Source of the DNA: Ligula intestinalis
Taxonomy: Eukaryota; Platyhelminthes; Cestoda; Diphyllobothriidea; Diphyllobothriidae
Direction of reading: 5' to 3'
DNA length: 64,000 nt
NCBI GenBank assembly: GCA_036362985.1
Contig: JAYGXS010000001.1
Span: forward strand, 55,553,605-55,617,604
Below are positions 22,782 to 32,902 of the stretch, piece after piece. Both the position numbers and the translations under genes were made by a program. The notes beneath the pieces are model-generated. The model made no database searches. It was not told the origin of the DNA and saw only the letters and a list, made by a program, of their open reading frames with translations. Position 1 is the stretch's first letter. Each line of letters begins with the position of its first letter.

Positions 22782-24312
22782 TTAGGCCTTCACAATTTTC
22801 GTTGCCCTTCGTTGAATTCGTGCCAGGATCTGGTAGTTATTTCGCAACCATGGTCGCCACGCCTGAACGCCATATTCCAGATGTGAACGAATGAATGTTC
22901 CGTATATTTTGCCGAGTAGTTCTTTATCTTTGTCGACAAAAGTTCGCTTAATGGCAAACTGAACACTGTTCGCCCTCTTGGCAGCCCTAACAAAATGTAA
23001 AGACGGCTTCAGGGATGGCACAATAGTGATACCCAGATCTTTTTGGTCATTGACGTTAGACAGGCACCTTCCATCGAGTACGTAGTTGTGTGAGTCATCC
23101 GTCGCGCTCACTTTCTTCGTATTGAGCTCCAATGTGACATACTTCTCAAAGTTGAATTGCATTAACCATTTTTTGGACCATTCACCTAGGCAGTCAAGTC
23201 CTTCGTGCAGAGTTTGTTCAGCATAAGCGTTTCTGATGGGTTGATATTTTTTAATATCATCTTCAAACAAGACTCCATTACTGACCAGTCCATGCCTACA
23301 GTCGTTGACGTACATTAGGAACAATAATGGGCCAAGAACGGAGCCCTGAGGCACTCCACTCGCAGCTGGCACTGAAGAGGATTTTGCGTTTCCGACGCAC
23401 ACGGACTGCGATCGGCCTATGAGAAAATCTCCTACCCAATTTAGTAAATTGCCCCTTATCCCGGATTCGCCAACCTTGTAGAGCAGCCGTTGGTGAGGGA
23501 CACTATCGAAGGCTTTTTTAAATTCTATGTAAACGACATCTACGGTGGTATTTTCGTCTAATTACCTGGACCACTGCTTCATAGAATAAAGCATATTGGT
23601 GAGGCAGGAGTGGTTTCCTCGAAGCCCATGTTGGGCACCGTCAAAGAAGTCTTTTTCTTCAAGGAACTTCAAGGTGGCCTTTTGGATAATCCTTTCCATA
23701 ACTTTAAAACATATGCAAGTTAGGCTCACTGGTCGATAGCTGTTCGCGCTGCTTCTGGATCCACCCTTGTGAATAGAGTATATGTTCACAATTTTCCAAT
23801 CGGATGGGAGGAGGCCTCGATCAAAGGACAACTGAAAAATGTGCGCAAGATGTCTGGAGAGTTCCGAAGCCAGCTCTTGCAGTACCTTTGCTGGTATTTT
23901 GTCTGGACCCGAAGACTTAGCTTCATTAAACGCAAGAAGTTAATTCCTCACAGTTTCTTCTGTAAACAGAGGTCCTCCATGATTCTGCCATTACTCTCTG
24001 CATTGAAGGCTGTCGGATAAAATGCAGTTCCTCAGTGAAAACAGATGCAAAAAACTTTCTTATGTGTTCTGCCTTTTCGAGATTGTCTATAATTGCTTCA
24101 TTATTTTCCCCTTTTAGTACTGCAAATGTGTCTTTGTTTTTTAGCCTACTGTTGATGTAACTGTAGAGCACCTTTGACTTAGTTACGGCCCGTTTGATAA
24201 TTTTCGCTTCGTAGTCTTTCCACGCTTTTCGAATGTTCGATCTTACCTCGTTAGCTTTTGGCGGAATTCTTCGTAGTGTGAAGGTTGACGTGTTAATGCA
24301 TACCTTCTCCAA
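22782..24312 (-). pseudogene. CR1 reverse transcriptase, broken
   Basis: Three frames cover it: 23926-24312 (pre-polymerase region), 23562-23831 (SSANSYRPVSLTCICFKVM and QHGLRGNHSCLTNML) and 22782-23402 (ASGVPQGSVLGPLLFLMYVN, then WSKKWLMQFNFEKYVTLELN and KDLGITI). The catalytic box reads FEDDIK instead of the usual (Y/F)ADD, so the Ala is replaced by Glu. The C-terminus continues in decayed form to about 22380 (RCDLIQMY, LRGNSLKLRGALSRLEVRKQ). Confidence 0.88.
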
Positions 24313-24491
24313 AGTTTATTCTTGCGGTTTATTTGGCTCTTCAGATCTTGCGTTAGCAAGATGGACCTGCTCGCCCTTTGTACTTTTTTCAGTGGACAGT
24401 TTCGATGCATAACTTCACTTATAAGATCCCTGACAATGTTCCAGTCGGCATCCAGACAACCGGTTAGGTCATACCAATTTATTGCTGCTAG

Positions 24492-25497
24492 TTAATTTCT
24501 CATTGCTGTGAAATTTCCGCGCCAGTAGTCTAACCGAACGTCCGTATTTTTCGGTTGGTTGGTGTTCGAAGCATATTCCCACAGGATCATGACATGATCA
24601 CTCTTTCCAAGAGGCGCGATTGACCTAATTTCGTTTGCATCAATTGGATCTTTCGATAAAACGAGGTCCAAACAGTTCGCTGTTTGTGCTTCTTTTATTC
24701 TCGTTGGGAATCCAAAATTCTGCACGAGAGAGGTCCCCCACCAACTTTAAGGGTCTGGAGCTAATGGACTAATAAGAACCCGTAACTGATAGCTCATTCC
24801 AGTTAATCAGTGGAGCATTAAAATCTCCAGTGATCAGCATGTTTCCATTTTGAGCCAGTTCAAGCATTAGTCCAAACGAGGTCTCGCCACCCTCTGGGCA
24901 GTCTATACACAGTCATGCAATGTAAAGTGGGTGCACCACGCGTTTTCAGTTCACACCATAGCGCTTACAATCATGAGAGAAACTAATTTTGCGTTCTGAA
25001 ACAATGATGCCCTTCTTGACAAATACTTTTATGTTCCTTAGCTCTGGTGGCCAATTGCCTCTGCGTTCGCCCTATGTACTTGCATCCGCAAGTACATGTA
25101 AAAAAACTTGGTACTCTCCGGGTACAATTTCGGCATCCATTATGCCGGCCTGTAGCCAGGTCTCTGTAATGCATATGACATCCGGCTGTAGGTCAGTTAT
25201 ACTAACTTTGAGCTCGTCAATCTTCTGAAGCAAACTCTGTGCGTTCGTATAAAGAAAGCGCAGCTTCGCCGGCATAGAGTTCTGAGCGATTTTTGGGTCG
25301 AGGTAGCCGGAAGGTTTGTGCGGATAAGCTACTTTATTGCATGAGTTTTGGTCAACTATTTGTCTGTAAATCTCAGCGTTATTGGCTGTCTCCAGAGGAA
25401 TGACCTCTGGGCGGTGATGATTTCCCCGTTCATTATTCGCAGGTTCCTCTCGCCAGCATTGGATCTCCTGTGGAGTTCGGTTTTCAAATCCCTCCAC
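24492..25497 (-). pseudogene. CR1 endonuclease domain, broken
   Basis: Frame 25072-25497 carries LRFLYTNAQSLLQKIDELK and DVICITETWLQAG, the start of an EEP-type apurinic endonuclease. The same frame continues after a TAG to VKKGIIVSERKISFSHD (about 24980), then LITGDFNAPLINW near 24800. Frame 24492-24725 adds TANCLDLVLSKD and KSDHVMILWEY. Several stops make it non-functional. The stretch around 25000-25100 also reads in a second frame as a Penelope-like GIY-YIG motif (separate entry). Confidence 0.85.
24983..25105 (-). other. GIY-YIG (Penelope-type) motif read within the CR1 endonuclease region
   Basis: In one minus-strand frame the segment reads FTCTCGCKYIGRTQRQLA followed by TRAKEHKSI. This is the C-x-C-G-x2-YIGRT-x-R-x-L-x2-R-x2-EH pattern of Penelope GIY-YIG endonucleases; compare CSCGAGYIGRTTRRLEKR at 30.7 kb. 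The CR1 endonuclease frame runs through the same bases in another phase. A short fragment of a Penelope element copied into the LINE is the simplest explanation. Confidence 0.6.
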
Positions 25498-26039
25498 TTC
25501 TCCCTCTCGGCCGGCGAATACTCCCGCTGAAAAAAAACGTTGGGCACTTGTTTCGTATGCGCAATTTCCTGTTCAACAGTAGCTTCGCTTGTTCTTCGTG
25601 TTTGAGTATAAATTTTATCGGTCTGGGATGACCCGAGTCCGCAGATGGACACTTCTTCAAGCCCATTCTAAATGTTTTTAAGAGAAGGAACACAATTTCC
25701 TCATTTTCATGTAGGAGAAGTTTAACGTGTCCACGGAATAAATCCATATCATGGTCAATTCTATTCTTTGGGGTCTCCGAAGAAGATTCAGGCATGCCTT
25801 GTATGACGATGCACTGGCTGTAGTTAAATAACGGGCTATGAGGTTTATTATTGGACCCTATCAACGTGTGGGTATCCTCGACTTGGGCTGAGATCCTTAA
25901 GCGCCGGCATTTGATCATTGGGAGCACCCGACCGCTCCTCTTTCGTGCCAAGGCCACCTTTTTGTGTGGTAGTCGGTGGCGTCTTGGGCTCTTCGGGAGA
26001 AGCGACCAGACTTTTTCTTACGGTTATCTTAGACACCAC
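25484..26039 (-). pseudogene. CR1 ORF1-like protein, C-terminal part, broken
   Basis: Overlapping frames 25848-26039 and 25484-25957 and the adjoining frame carry KSLVASPEEPKTPPTTTQK, CIVIQGMPESSSETPKNR and HPRPIKFILKHEEQAKLLLN. The last resembles the RNA-binding domain tail of CR1 ORF1 proteins, and a similar string (RPRPLKVILETEAQAKLLLE) occurs in the LINE at 57.2 kb. It is interrupted by stops and frameshifts. Confidence 0.65.
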
Positions 26040-26110
26040 TTGCTTGGGTTTTGGGGCTTAGTTAAGCACGACACCCCTTGAGTAAGCAAAACGTTCAGAG
26101 CCTTCATCGT

Positions 26111-26183
26111 GGTCTGCTGGTCTAGTAGTGACTCCGTCTGCCTGTTAGCCCGACGTACAGGGTTCGACTCCCGGTTCCTTTAC
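26111..26183 (+). repeat. tRNA-like sequence (SINE head) inside CR1 ORF1
   Basis: An A-box-like TGGTCTAGTAGTG (26118-26130) and a B-box GGTTCGACTCC (26161-26171) are spaced as in a tRNA-type Pol III promoter. The stems pair poorly, so this is not a working tRNA gene. It resembles the copy at 26583-26657 (shared GCCTGT, CCG, GGGTTCGA and TCCC). Confidence 0.5.
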
Positions 26184-26519
26184 ATTTTCGTGGATTTCCG
26201 ACTCTTCGACTAGGTTGAGTTCCACTACTGGCTCTGCTGGAGTTTGCTTATTGAGTAAAGAAACCTTCACAGTTTTCTTTGTCTTGACCTTTCCTCGGCT
26301 TTCAGTCGTCTCCGACATCGAGCCATGCGTTAAAGTATGCAAAAGTGACTTCAGTTCCTTTAATTCCGTTTTAAGGCATATCATATCCTTCTGCATGACG
26401 GAAAATGCTTTGGAATGTTCCGTTTCTGATATGCCATCTCGGTCTTCGTAATTTGTGTCTATTGAGCTCGGAAGACTTCTAGGCCTTTTAGCAGGGGGCG
26501 ATTTCGTTGCGTCCACCAT
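26184..26519 (-). pseudogene. CR1 ORF1-like protein, N-terminal part
   Basis: About 110 residues begin ATKSPPAKRPRSLPSS (basic, with a nuclear-localisation-like cluster). A predicted coiled-coil stretch, MICLKTELKELKSLLHTL, is followed by Lys-rich sequence. This fits the nucleic-acid-binding ORF1 protein of CR1 elements. The frame runs into a tRNA-like insertion at its 3' end. Confidence 0.6.
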
Positions 26520-26582
26520 GCGGTTTCTGCCCTCGAAATTGTGAATAGGGCTTATATCCTGAATTAAATCAGTGGAAACTGT

Positions 26583-26657
26583 GCGCCATGGTGGTGTAGT
26601 GGTAACGACCGAAGCCTGTCAACCGCAGGTTTTGGGTTCGAATCCCACTCGCGGCAG
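26583..26657 (+). repeat. tRNA-like sequence with Pol III-type boxes and T-run
   Basis: A-box TGGTGTAGTGGT, B-box GGTTCGAATCC and a following run of seven T (from about 26660) form a plausible Pol III unit. The anticodon-loop region reads CTGTCAA (a GTC triplet, as in tRNA-Asp). The acceptor ends (GCGCCAT and TCGCGGC) do not pair well, so a tRNA-derived SINE head or pseudogene is more likely than a gene. Confidence 0.5.
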
Positions 26658-26669
26658 ACTTTTTTTATT

Positions 26670-27014
26670 TTGCACTGTACGTTTATTTTTGTTTCCCATC
26701 GTAGATTGAAGTGAAGTTAAACGATATTTAAGCTGTATGCAATATGTATAAAGCGATTAACTGTATGGAAAGGATATTGGAACGACTCAGCCGTTTGTAG
26801 ATAGCTGGAATCCCTGAGAATTGTTGACAGAAGGCGGTCACGGAGATGTTGCTCGTTTTGACTAATGCCTGCCGTAGATTCTGAGGCTGGAGATGTTGTG
26901 AAAAAAATCCAATAGCTAACAACGAGTGTCCGCCAGAGTGCTAAGTGGTCCAAAATCCCGAAAATAGTATTTCCCACGGAGGATGAGTAAGCTGAACCGC
27001 AATTTGAAGCGCGC
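26670..27014. other. open but unrecognised stretch between CR1 and Penelope remnants
   Basis: Two minus-strand frames stay open for about 65 and 110 codons (26728-26922 and 26717-27052). Neither shows a family motif. Likely decayed element sequence. Bases 27481-27921 and 28045-29029 are blank. Confidence 0.35.
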
Positions 27015-27480
27015 AACAATCCAAAGCTACCATGCGTAATAGGGTCATACAAAACAAAGGCTGGCTAAATGGCTTAAAGTATCACATCCCATGCCTGTCC
27101 ATGTATAGACAGTTCGGACGGAACGTATGTTCGGGTCGCACACCAATGAATATTAGCTGAATTTGCAACGGGTGACGAATCTTGAAAATTGACTGCTCAC
27201 ATTTACGAAACCGGCCGTGATTCCACTTTTTTGCCGTCAAGATAAGCCTCCACACCGGAAGCGAGATAAGCGACAATTGATTGAAGCTTACACTTCAGAT
27301 GGAAGCTTAATAAATCAATGTGTTTATCTGACGCCCACATACAAAGTACTGTACAGTCACCTTCAGACTTGCGTTATTAATCGTCGGTTGACTGATAACC
27401 CTTATTACTGGAGCTTATACCATGGCTACTATTACTTCTCACGAAATACTCCTGTGCGAATTCGAAAGGTCAGAATAAGA
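27015..27480 (+). mobile_element. Internally deleted Penelope-like element
   Basis: At about 27048-27080 the plus strand reads QRLAKWLK, the reverse transcriptase block 'LAKWL'. After a jump, 27180-27352 reads LTAHIYETG, RQLIEAYTSDGSLINQCVYL and LTPTYKVL, the end of the GIY-YIG region. It ends near 27455 with CTCCTGTGCGAATTCGAAAGGTCAG, related to the arm motif of the 17-18 kb copy. The two belong to one subfamily. Confidence 0.72.
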
Positions 27481-27921
27481 ATCAAAGGGTTCCAGCGCTC
27501 GACCAGCCTTATTTTTGTATCCACGTGCGTATGCGAATGGCCAAATCTTGCTCGTTTAGATAATTTTTTCGTCGGAAACAGTTGCCCATTTCCAACATTC
27601 GGACGAAATCAGCCCTAGGTAAGAGTGAGAAAACCATCCGTTCGCAAGCACTTTCATTTAGATTCCAAAATGCATATAAAAGGTCAAGGCAAACGGGCAG
27701 CATAGTTTTCTAAATTGTACTATTACAAAGAATATAAATGCGCGATCAACAACTATGCAACAAGAACATGAGTCTTGTATGTTCGCACTTGCGTTCATGC
27801 ACATTGCGTTATTTTTGTAATCAAAACGTCCTGATGTCATTGATATTATATCTGCAAATTTATCTTCCGTTAAAAAGGAGTTTGAATCTGAGCAATCTTC
27901 AATTCAAATAAGATTACTCAC

Positions 27922-28044
27922 TTTATTCATAAGGTCTACTTCGTTTTTAGCCGATTTGATGACATCCGGTGAAGGTAATTCATAGCTCAGAAGAAGTTCC
28001 GTGTTCGCTGGCATTACGGAGCTCTGATAAAATATTGGCAGCCA
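27922..28044 (-). CDS. DOCK7-like: DOCK DHR-1 terminal exon
   Basis: A 123-nt exon of 41 codons with acceptor TTCTCATTTTACAG and donor GTGAGT, phase 0 at both ends. It encodes WLPIFYQSSVMPANTELLLS and on, directly continuing VIGYS of the upstream exon to give the family motif 'VGYTWIPML'. Exon order and phase match across a 4.9 kb intron that contains a 2.0 kb Penelope element. Confidence 0.86.
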
Positions 28045-29029
28045 CTGTAAAATGAGAAGGGCATAAAAAGGTAATAAAGCATTTACATGATACGTACATG
28101 GTTTATTTTTTGATGAAAACTCCTGTTATAGTTGCAACGTGAGATTGGGACATCTGAAGAAAAGGAAGCTGTAGTGGCTGCCCACTTCGTATATAGATAA
28201 CTCGTTAACCTTTTAAGGGAAAATGTGCCACCAAATTTCATTAATACTGACAGAAATTCTGAAATACGTTTCTGCTTAGAATAGATTTTAGTAGTGGGAT
28301 CGTTACATAAGTTATCGTGCAACCTAAACACAAAATATTTCAGTCACGACAGAATGCATCTTTCGAATCCATTTTGTTTCGACCATTCGCGAAATCTACA
28401 ATCAGTAAAACTAACAACATAAATCGCAATACATTTTTCATTTATTATCGCGGCAGTTGCAGATTGAAATGTATCTCATATTAAAAAATGCTGAGAAGTA
28501 TTGATTCTTACATCTAGTTAGTAAAAAATCCAATCCATCTGAGCATATATACTCGTACAAAGTTATATTACGATTTTAAAACCGTGAGATAATTGCGTAT
28601 CACTGTGGCTCCATCTTTTCATGCTGTTCCTGAAAAAAAACAAAGTTCAAATCCATCGAAGAATGCGGCGAACCCTTTAAGGCGTTTTCTTAATGGCATA
28701 GAGGAATTGATGATTATCCTAACGCGGAAAATGCACAGTAGCTGGTCTCACACATGAAATGCGAGAGTCAACATTTGCGGCGATGGTTTAGCGAACATTT
28801 AAAGTTGTTTATCCTATTGGTTAAATAAACTTGAGGCGCAAAATTCTGTTTACTGAAAGGCGTTCTGTTCAGGCCATCATATTGAAGGAAAATGTTGGTC
28901 AAGGCTGGACAAATCCATTTTTTCTTGATATCCCAAGATTTTCCTATGCTATTAAAGGTTGCAGTCCAAAGCTTGTTTGTGTGCTTTTTACTATAAAAAT
29001 ACATTAATAACGACGATAAACGTTTTTAT

Positions 29030-29230
29030 TATATCTGTTCAGAGAAGTTAAAATTTTGTTTAGCGTTCATGAAATTGAGATAAGTGCGAGCATAAGATAA
29101 AGCAATATTTTCGAGGAAGAAAGGACGGAATCGATTAACAAGATCATACTTTCCAAATCCGCTAAGTGTTGTGCCATAAATCTAGGTGCTAGATTTATAA
29201 GGCTGTAAGTTGTTTGATCATATGGAACAT
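29030..29230. repeat. AT-rich dispersed repeat, copy 2, left part
   Basis: GTTCAGAGAAGTTAAAATTTT and GTGTTGTGCCATAAAT match 35160-35330 by eye at about two bases in three. The repeat resumes at 31302-31360 on the far side of the Penelope element (GACTTCGTCTACATTTAAAACATAAG region), so the Penelope element lies inside it. Confidence 0.5.
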
Positions 29231-29339
29231 AACGACAGTAAATGGGGCCTAAAAGTAAACCAGTGTACCCTAAACTGCTCCACCGTACATAGAAAAGTGA
29301 GTTTTTTCATATTTAACAAAAGATTATTAGAAGTCAGTT

Positions 29340-29381
29340 TTTGGCAAACAATTGTTTTCAGCAAATCTTCATCAGACCAAA
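29340..29381 (-). ncRNA. hammerhead-type self-cleaving ribozyme motif (left arm)
   Basis: The inverted copy of the motif in the right arm. All core positions (CTGATGA, GAA), stem I TTTGGT/GCCAAA and stem III AAC/GTT are kept. The only difference seen is in the stem II loop (ATTTG instead of AGTTG). Conservation of core and stems with change in a loop fits constraint on structure, though two copies are few. Confidence 0.75.
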
Positions 29382-29657
29382 CATTTGCAAGGGAAATTAA
29401 CGCTGCACACAACAATAAAAATTTGAATAGGTAGAAAAATCAATAACTATCTAACACGGGCGCTGATTGGCCAACGCGGACTATGTCAGTTTGCGCATGT
29501 AGGCCATGTCAGCGTGTTGGTTGAGGGATTGTCGCTTGTTGGGAGGGGCAAAATCCTATGGCCACCGGGTGTCGGTTTAGGCCATGGAAGTGACAGAGCT
29601 TGTGTCAGAGCCTTCTGACAGCACAAACAGGGGCTACCCTTACGTCCTATCCTGTAT

Positions 29658-30827
29658 ATGAGAAACTCCCCTTACCACACCATTGCCAAATGGCTGGTAG
29701 AAAAGCTGAAACCTCTTGGAAGTTACATGTATCCTCGAAGCCTGAAAGACACATTTGAATTTGTGAAAGCTATAAAGAATATGAACGTTGCAAGAAGTAA
29801 GATGCTCTCATTGGATGTATCGTCACTATTCACCAACGTACCCGTGGCAGAAACCATAAACTACCTCTGCGACGTTATTCGGGACACGAACTACCAGATA
29901 GGTATGCCCGTGAAAACCCTCAAAGATCTCCTATCGCGATGCACACAAAGTGTCCAATTTCTCTGCAATGGTCAGTTTTACAGACAGATTGATGGTGTGG
30001 CGATGGGCTCACCACTTGGACCGTTTCTTGCAGATGTCTTTATGGGCAAGATCGAGAAAACGAGTCTAGGGGACACCATCAATGACCTTACATTCTACGG
30101 TCGATATGTAGATGACATCTTCTGTTTGACTGACTATAACGCTGACATTGACGCCTTGGTCGCGAAGTTTAACAGCGCTCACCCATCGCTCAAGTTTTCT
30201 GCTGAGACTGAAGTGGACGATGAAATTGCGTTCCTTGATGTTCTTCTGCGAAGGCCAGAGGATGGATCTATCCTACGCAGGGTTTTCCGAAAGAAAACCT
30301 GGACAGGACAATACGCTAACTTCCAAAGTTTTGTTACCCTCAATATAAAACGAAATCTGGTCCAGGGATTAGCAGCTAGAATACGACAGATCTGTTCTCC
30401 TGAAACTGTCGAAACAGAACTCCAACAGCTGCAGCATACACTAATTGAAAATGGATACCCGGAAAGGTTCATCCGCAGAAATATTGGTGAACGCGCCAAA
30501 AAGCCTGTCACCTTAACTGCAGAAAAAAAAGACGTGTTCATAAGACTGCCTTTCTTAGGCGATGCAACCAGCAAGCTGGTCAGACGACGCTTGAGGACTG
30601 CAATCACAAACGATTTCCCTGCGGCGAACTTACGGGTGCTCTTCAAGAACTCTCCCCTCCTACGATTGGGAGGTAAAGACAGACTCCCTTTGAAGGCCAC
30701 ATCAATGTGCATTTACTCTTTCACTTGCTCCTGTGGAGCGGGATACATCGGCCGTACAACGAGGCGTCTCGAAAAGAGGGAACGTGAGCACATACCGACC
30801 TGGCTTAGTAAAGATGAAACTAGATAG
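29658..30827 (+). pseudogene. Penelope reverse transcriptase-GIY-YIG protein, N-truncated
   Basis: A 389-residue frame starting within the polymerase domain (MRNSPYHTIAKWLVEKLKPL). It carries MLSLDVSSLFTNVPV (catalytic Asp), IDGVAMGSPLGPFLADVFM and FYGRYVDDIFCL (the YVDD box), then the FLDVLL motif. The C-terminal part holds CSCGAGYIGRTTRRLEKR and EH, the GIY-YIG endonuclease core, before a stop at about 30825. The N-terminus of the polymerase is missing, as expected for a 5'-truncated copy. A full Penelope protein would reverse-transcribe its RNA at a nicked chromosome end. Confidence 0.92.
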
Positions 30828-31091
30828 ATCTCGAGTGCTATTCTCGCACATCTAGTCGATACTAACGAAGCCTTTCAGGTGGTCTACAGGACACCACCTA
30901 ATTTTTCCAAAGGCCTACGCCAACGGATGCTTGCAACAGACGAAGCAGTAGATATAAGACTAGCAAATCCAGTGCTGTGTTGTCAGAAGACTCTGACACA
31001 AGCTCTGTCACGTCCATGGCCTAAACCGACACCCGGTGCGATAGGATTTCTCCCCTACCAACAAGCGACAATCCATCAACCAACACGCTGA
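30828..31091 (+). pseudogene. Penelope C-terminal tail after stop
   Basis: The frame resumes after the stop with ISSAILAHLVDTNEAFQVVY, then FSKGLRQRMLATDEAVDIRL and LCCQKTL. The related copy at 40.4-41.3 kb has about seven more residues between LIDTN and EAF, so this copy has a small deletion there as well as the stop. The end overlaps the right inverted arm. Confidence 0.8.
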
Positions 31092-31218
31092 CATGGCCTA
31101 CATGCGCAAACTGAGATAGTCCGCGTTGGCCAATCAGCGCCCGTGTTAGATATTTATTGATTTTTCTACCTATTCAAACTTTTATTGTTGTGTGCAGCGT
31201 TAATTTTCCTTGCAAATG

Positions 31219-31260
31219 TTTGGTCTGATGAAGAGTTGCTGAAAACAATTGTTTGCCAAA
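31219..31260 (+). ncRNA. hammerhead-type self-cleaving ribozyme motif (right arm)
   Basis: The core boxes are CTGATGA (31225-31231) and GAA (31241-31243). Stem I is TTTGGT/GCCAAA (six pairs including one G-U). Stem II is AG/CT with a five-base loop. Stem III is AAC/GTT with loop AATT. Cleavage is predicted after T54 of this line (31254; an NUH triplet of UUU). Minimal hammerheads of this type are known from Penelope-like elements. Function was not tested; stems II and III are very short. Confidence 0.75.
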
Positions 31261-31360
31261 AACTGACTTCTAATAATCTTTTGTTAAATATGAAAAAACT
31301 CGTTGTCTTTGCATGTCCAGACTTCGTCTACATTTAAAACATAAGTTTATAAAAATCTTG

Positions 31361-32902
31361 CATTGCCAAACAAGGTAATATTACTCGTCAAACCGCAATA
31401 GGCCTTATTTTTAAGAACAAACATTAATTTTCTGCTGTACGATTTTTCGGGACGTAACATGAGCTGCGTTCACGTAACAGGGATTTTCTTACAAAAATCC
31501 TTGGATTTCTTGAGTTAGCCCAACCATTGTACATTTTACGGACTTTCAACCCTAAACGAAAATGCAGTGGCATAATGTGCATAAAGTTATAAGGGTACCA
31601 AGAATTTTTAAGAACTTTCTTCGAGCACAAGGTTTATAAAGGTATAAAATAGGTACAAGAAACAGGATTTTTCGGAAAGTTGGATACAAAATATAGTAAT
31701 GATAAGCAAGCCTTACTAATGATGGTGTCCTTTTTTCAGAGTGCTGATTTCGCACAAGATCGCACAGTATTACACTTAGAAGCCGGTATACGATTGTGCC
31801 AAGACGATAATAAATATTACAACCCCAATTACTCAGTCCTTTTTATTTTAAAAAACATCTTTCAAAACCTCGGCTAACGTTTATGAGATGAGTTTTTGAC
31901 TGAAAAACTGAACGTACTGTGATATTGTGATAACACATTCATTCGCAGAAGATAGTACCTCCGCAGTCTAGCCAGTTTTCGTTCAGAAGGCATTAGCTCT
32001 TGTTAAATTCTGATGTAAGTTGCGCTTCTTTAGATAGGTGCTGCTAAATTATTATAAATGCCTAAGTTTTTCCAAACTCAAAAGACTAAAAAATGATGTC
32101 CAGATAAGTGCGGGGTAGTTACGCTTAAAAATTAATTATTCAGCATTCAAGTGCATGCCCCTCAAGGGCGGAAAGCGAGTGATTAGATCAGGTCAAAAAG
32201 TCTAGCAGCTGAAACGCGCCTGAAAATATTTTGTTATTTAGGCTGGTTCCAAGCTTTTTAGTATTCCACAGAGACTCTGATTCCCTTAACATTCTCTTTC
32301 TTCTCGAAATCAAACAAATGTCCCTTTTTAAACGTCGTTGCAGTAAGACCGCTGTTAAACTACTTATACCTCAAAATAAGGCAGCGGCTGACGAATGCGA
32401 ACTATGCAAGCACGTAACTAACGCTCGAGCCGGTCTTTGATCACTCGTATCATCGTTTCCCTATATTTCACTTAGAGAAGCCTCGATCAGTACAATTCGT
32501 TCACTTTCACGAACTGGCGGTGGCCACACCACACCGCACCGTTCTCAACTCACTAACCCGAGAGGCTGAATCAGACTTATGCAAATTTCCGTGTCTACAA
32601 CATTCCATTGATAATTCTTAGACGCGTTCATGCGCAACTTTTATATCTCAGGCTTCCAAACGTGGTGTTGTTAGACACTGGAAGAAGGCACATTCGGCCC
32701 TCTTTATGCAATACGTTCTCGCGAACACTTAAGTTCAAACTGCTTGGACTTTTACGGACCATATATTCTAGAAAAGCGAAAATAAATTACCCTCGTAGGA
32801 GCTAGCACTCTTGTTGCTTCCCATTTAATATTAAGACAGAGACGCACTACAGATTTAGTCTCAATCTTAAGGGGAAAAAGAACTACAAACATGCTCACTT
32901 AC
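31361..32902. other. DOCK intron, nothing recognised
   Basis: AT-rich, short frames only. The same applies to 33089-33959 and 34191-34711. Confidence 0.5.

Larger units (their letters stand above)
22380..26520 (-). mobile_element. CR1-type LINE, near full-length but degenerate
   Basis: Reading right to left: an ORF1-like frame, an apurinic endonuclease region, a reverse transcriptase and a C-terminal part reaching about 22380. All are split by many stops and frameshifts. The reverse transcriptase blocks (SSANSYRPVSLTCICFKVME, AQHGLRGNHSCLTNML, GVPQGSVLGPLLFLMYVND) and the endonuclease blocks (ICITETWLQ, NMLITGDFNAPLINW) place it in the CR1/Jockey group. It occupies the intron between DOCK exons 20608-20822 and 27922-28044, on the same strand. 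Confidence 0.88.
29299..31301 (+). mobile_element. Penelope-like element with inverted terminal arms
   Basis: A 2003-bp element whose outer ends are inverted copies: 29299-29622 and about 30976-31301 (GAGTTTTTTCATATTTAAC at left, its reverse complement at right). The arms are reverse-oriented copies of the element's own 3' end, including part of the C-terminal coding region on the right. The interior encodes a reverse transcriptase and a GIY-YIG endonuclease. Each arm holds a hammerhead-type ribozyme motif facing outward. The insertion lies in a DOCK intron and interrupts an AT-rich dispersed repeat (29030-29230 and 31302-31360). Confidence 0.9.

Noticed and set aside
26583..26657. Functional tRNA-Asp gene.
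   Set aside because: Boxes and GTC triplet are there, but acceptor and anticodon stems do not pair properly.
30179..30712. 177-codon minus-strand frame within the Penelope element.
   Set aside because: Antisense shadow of the reverse transcriptase frame, without motifs.
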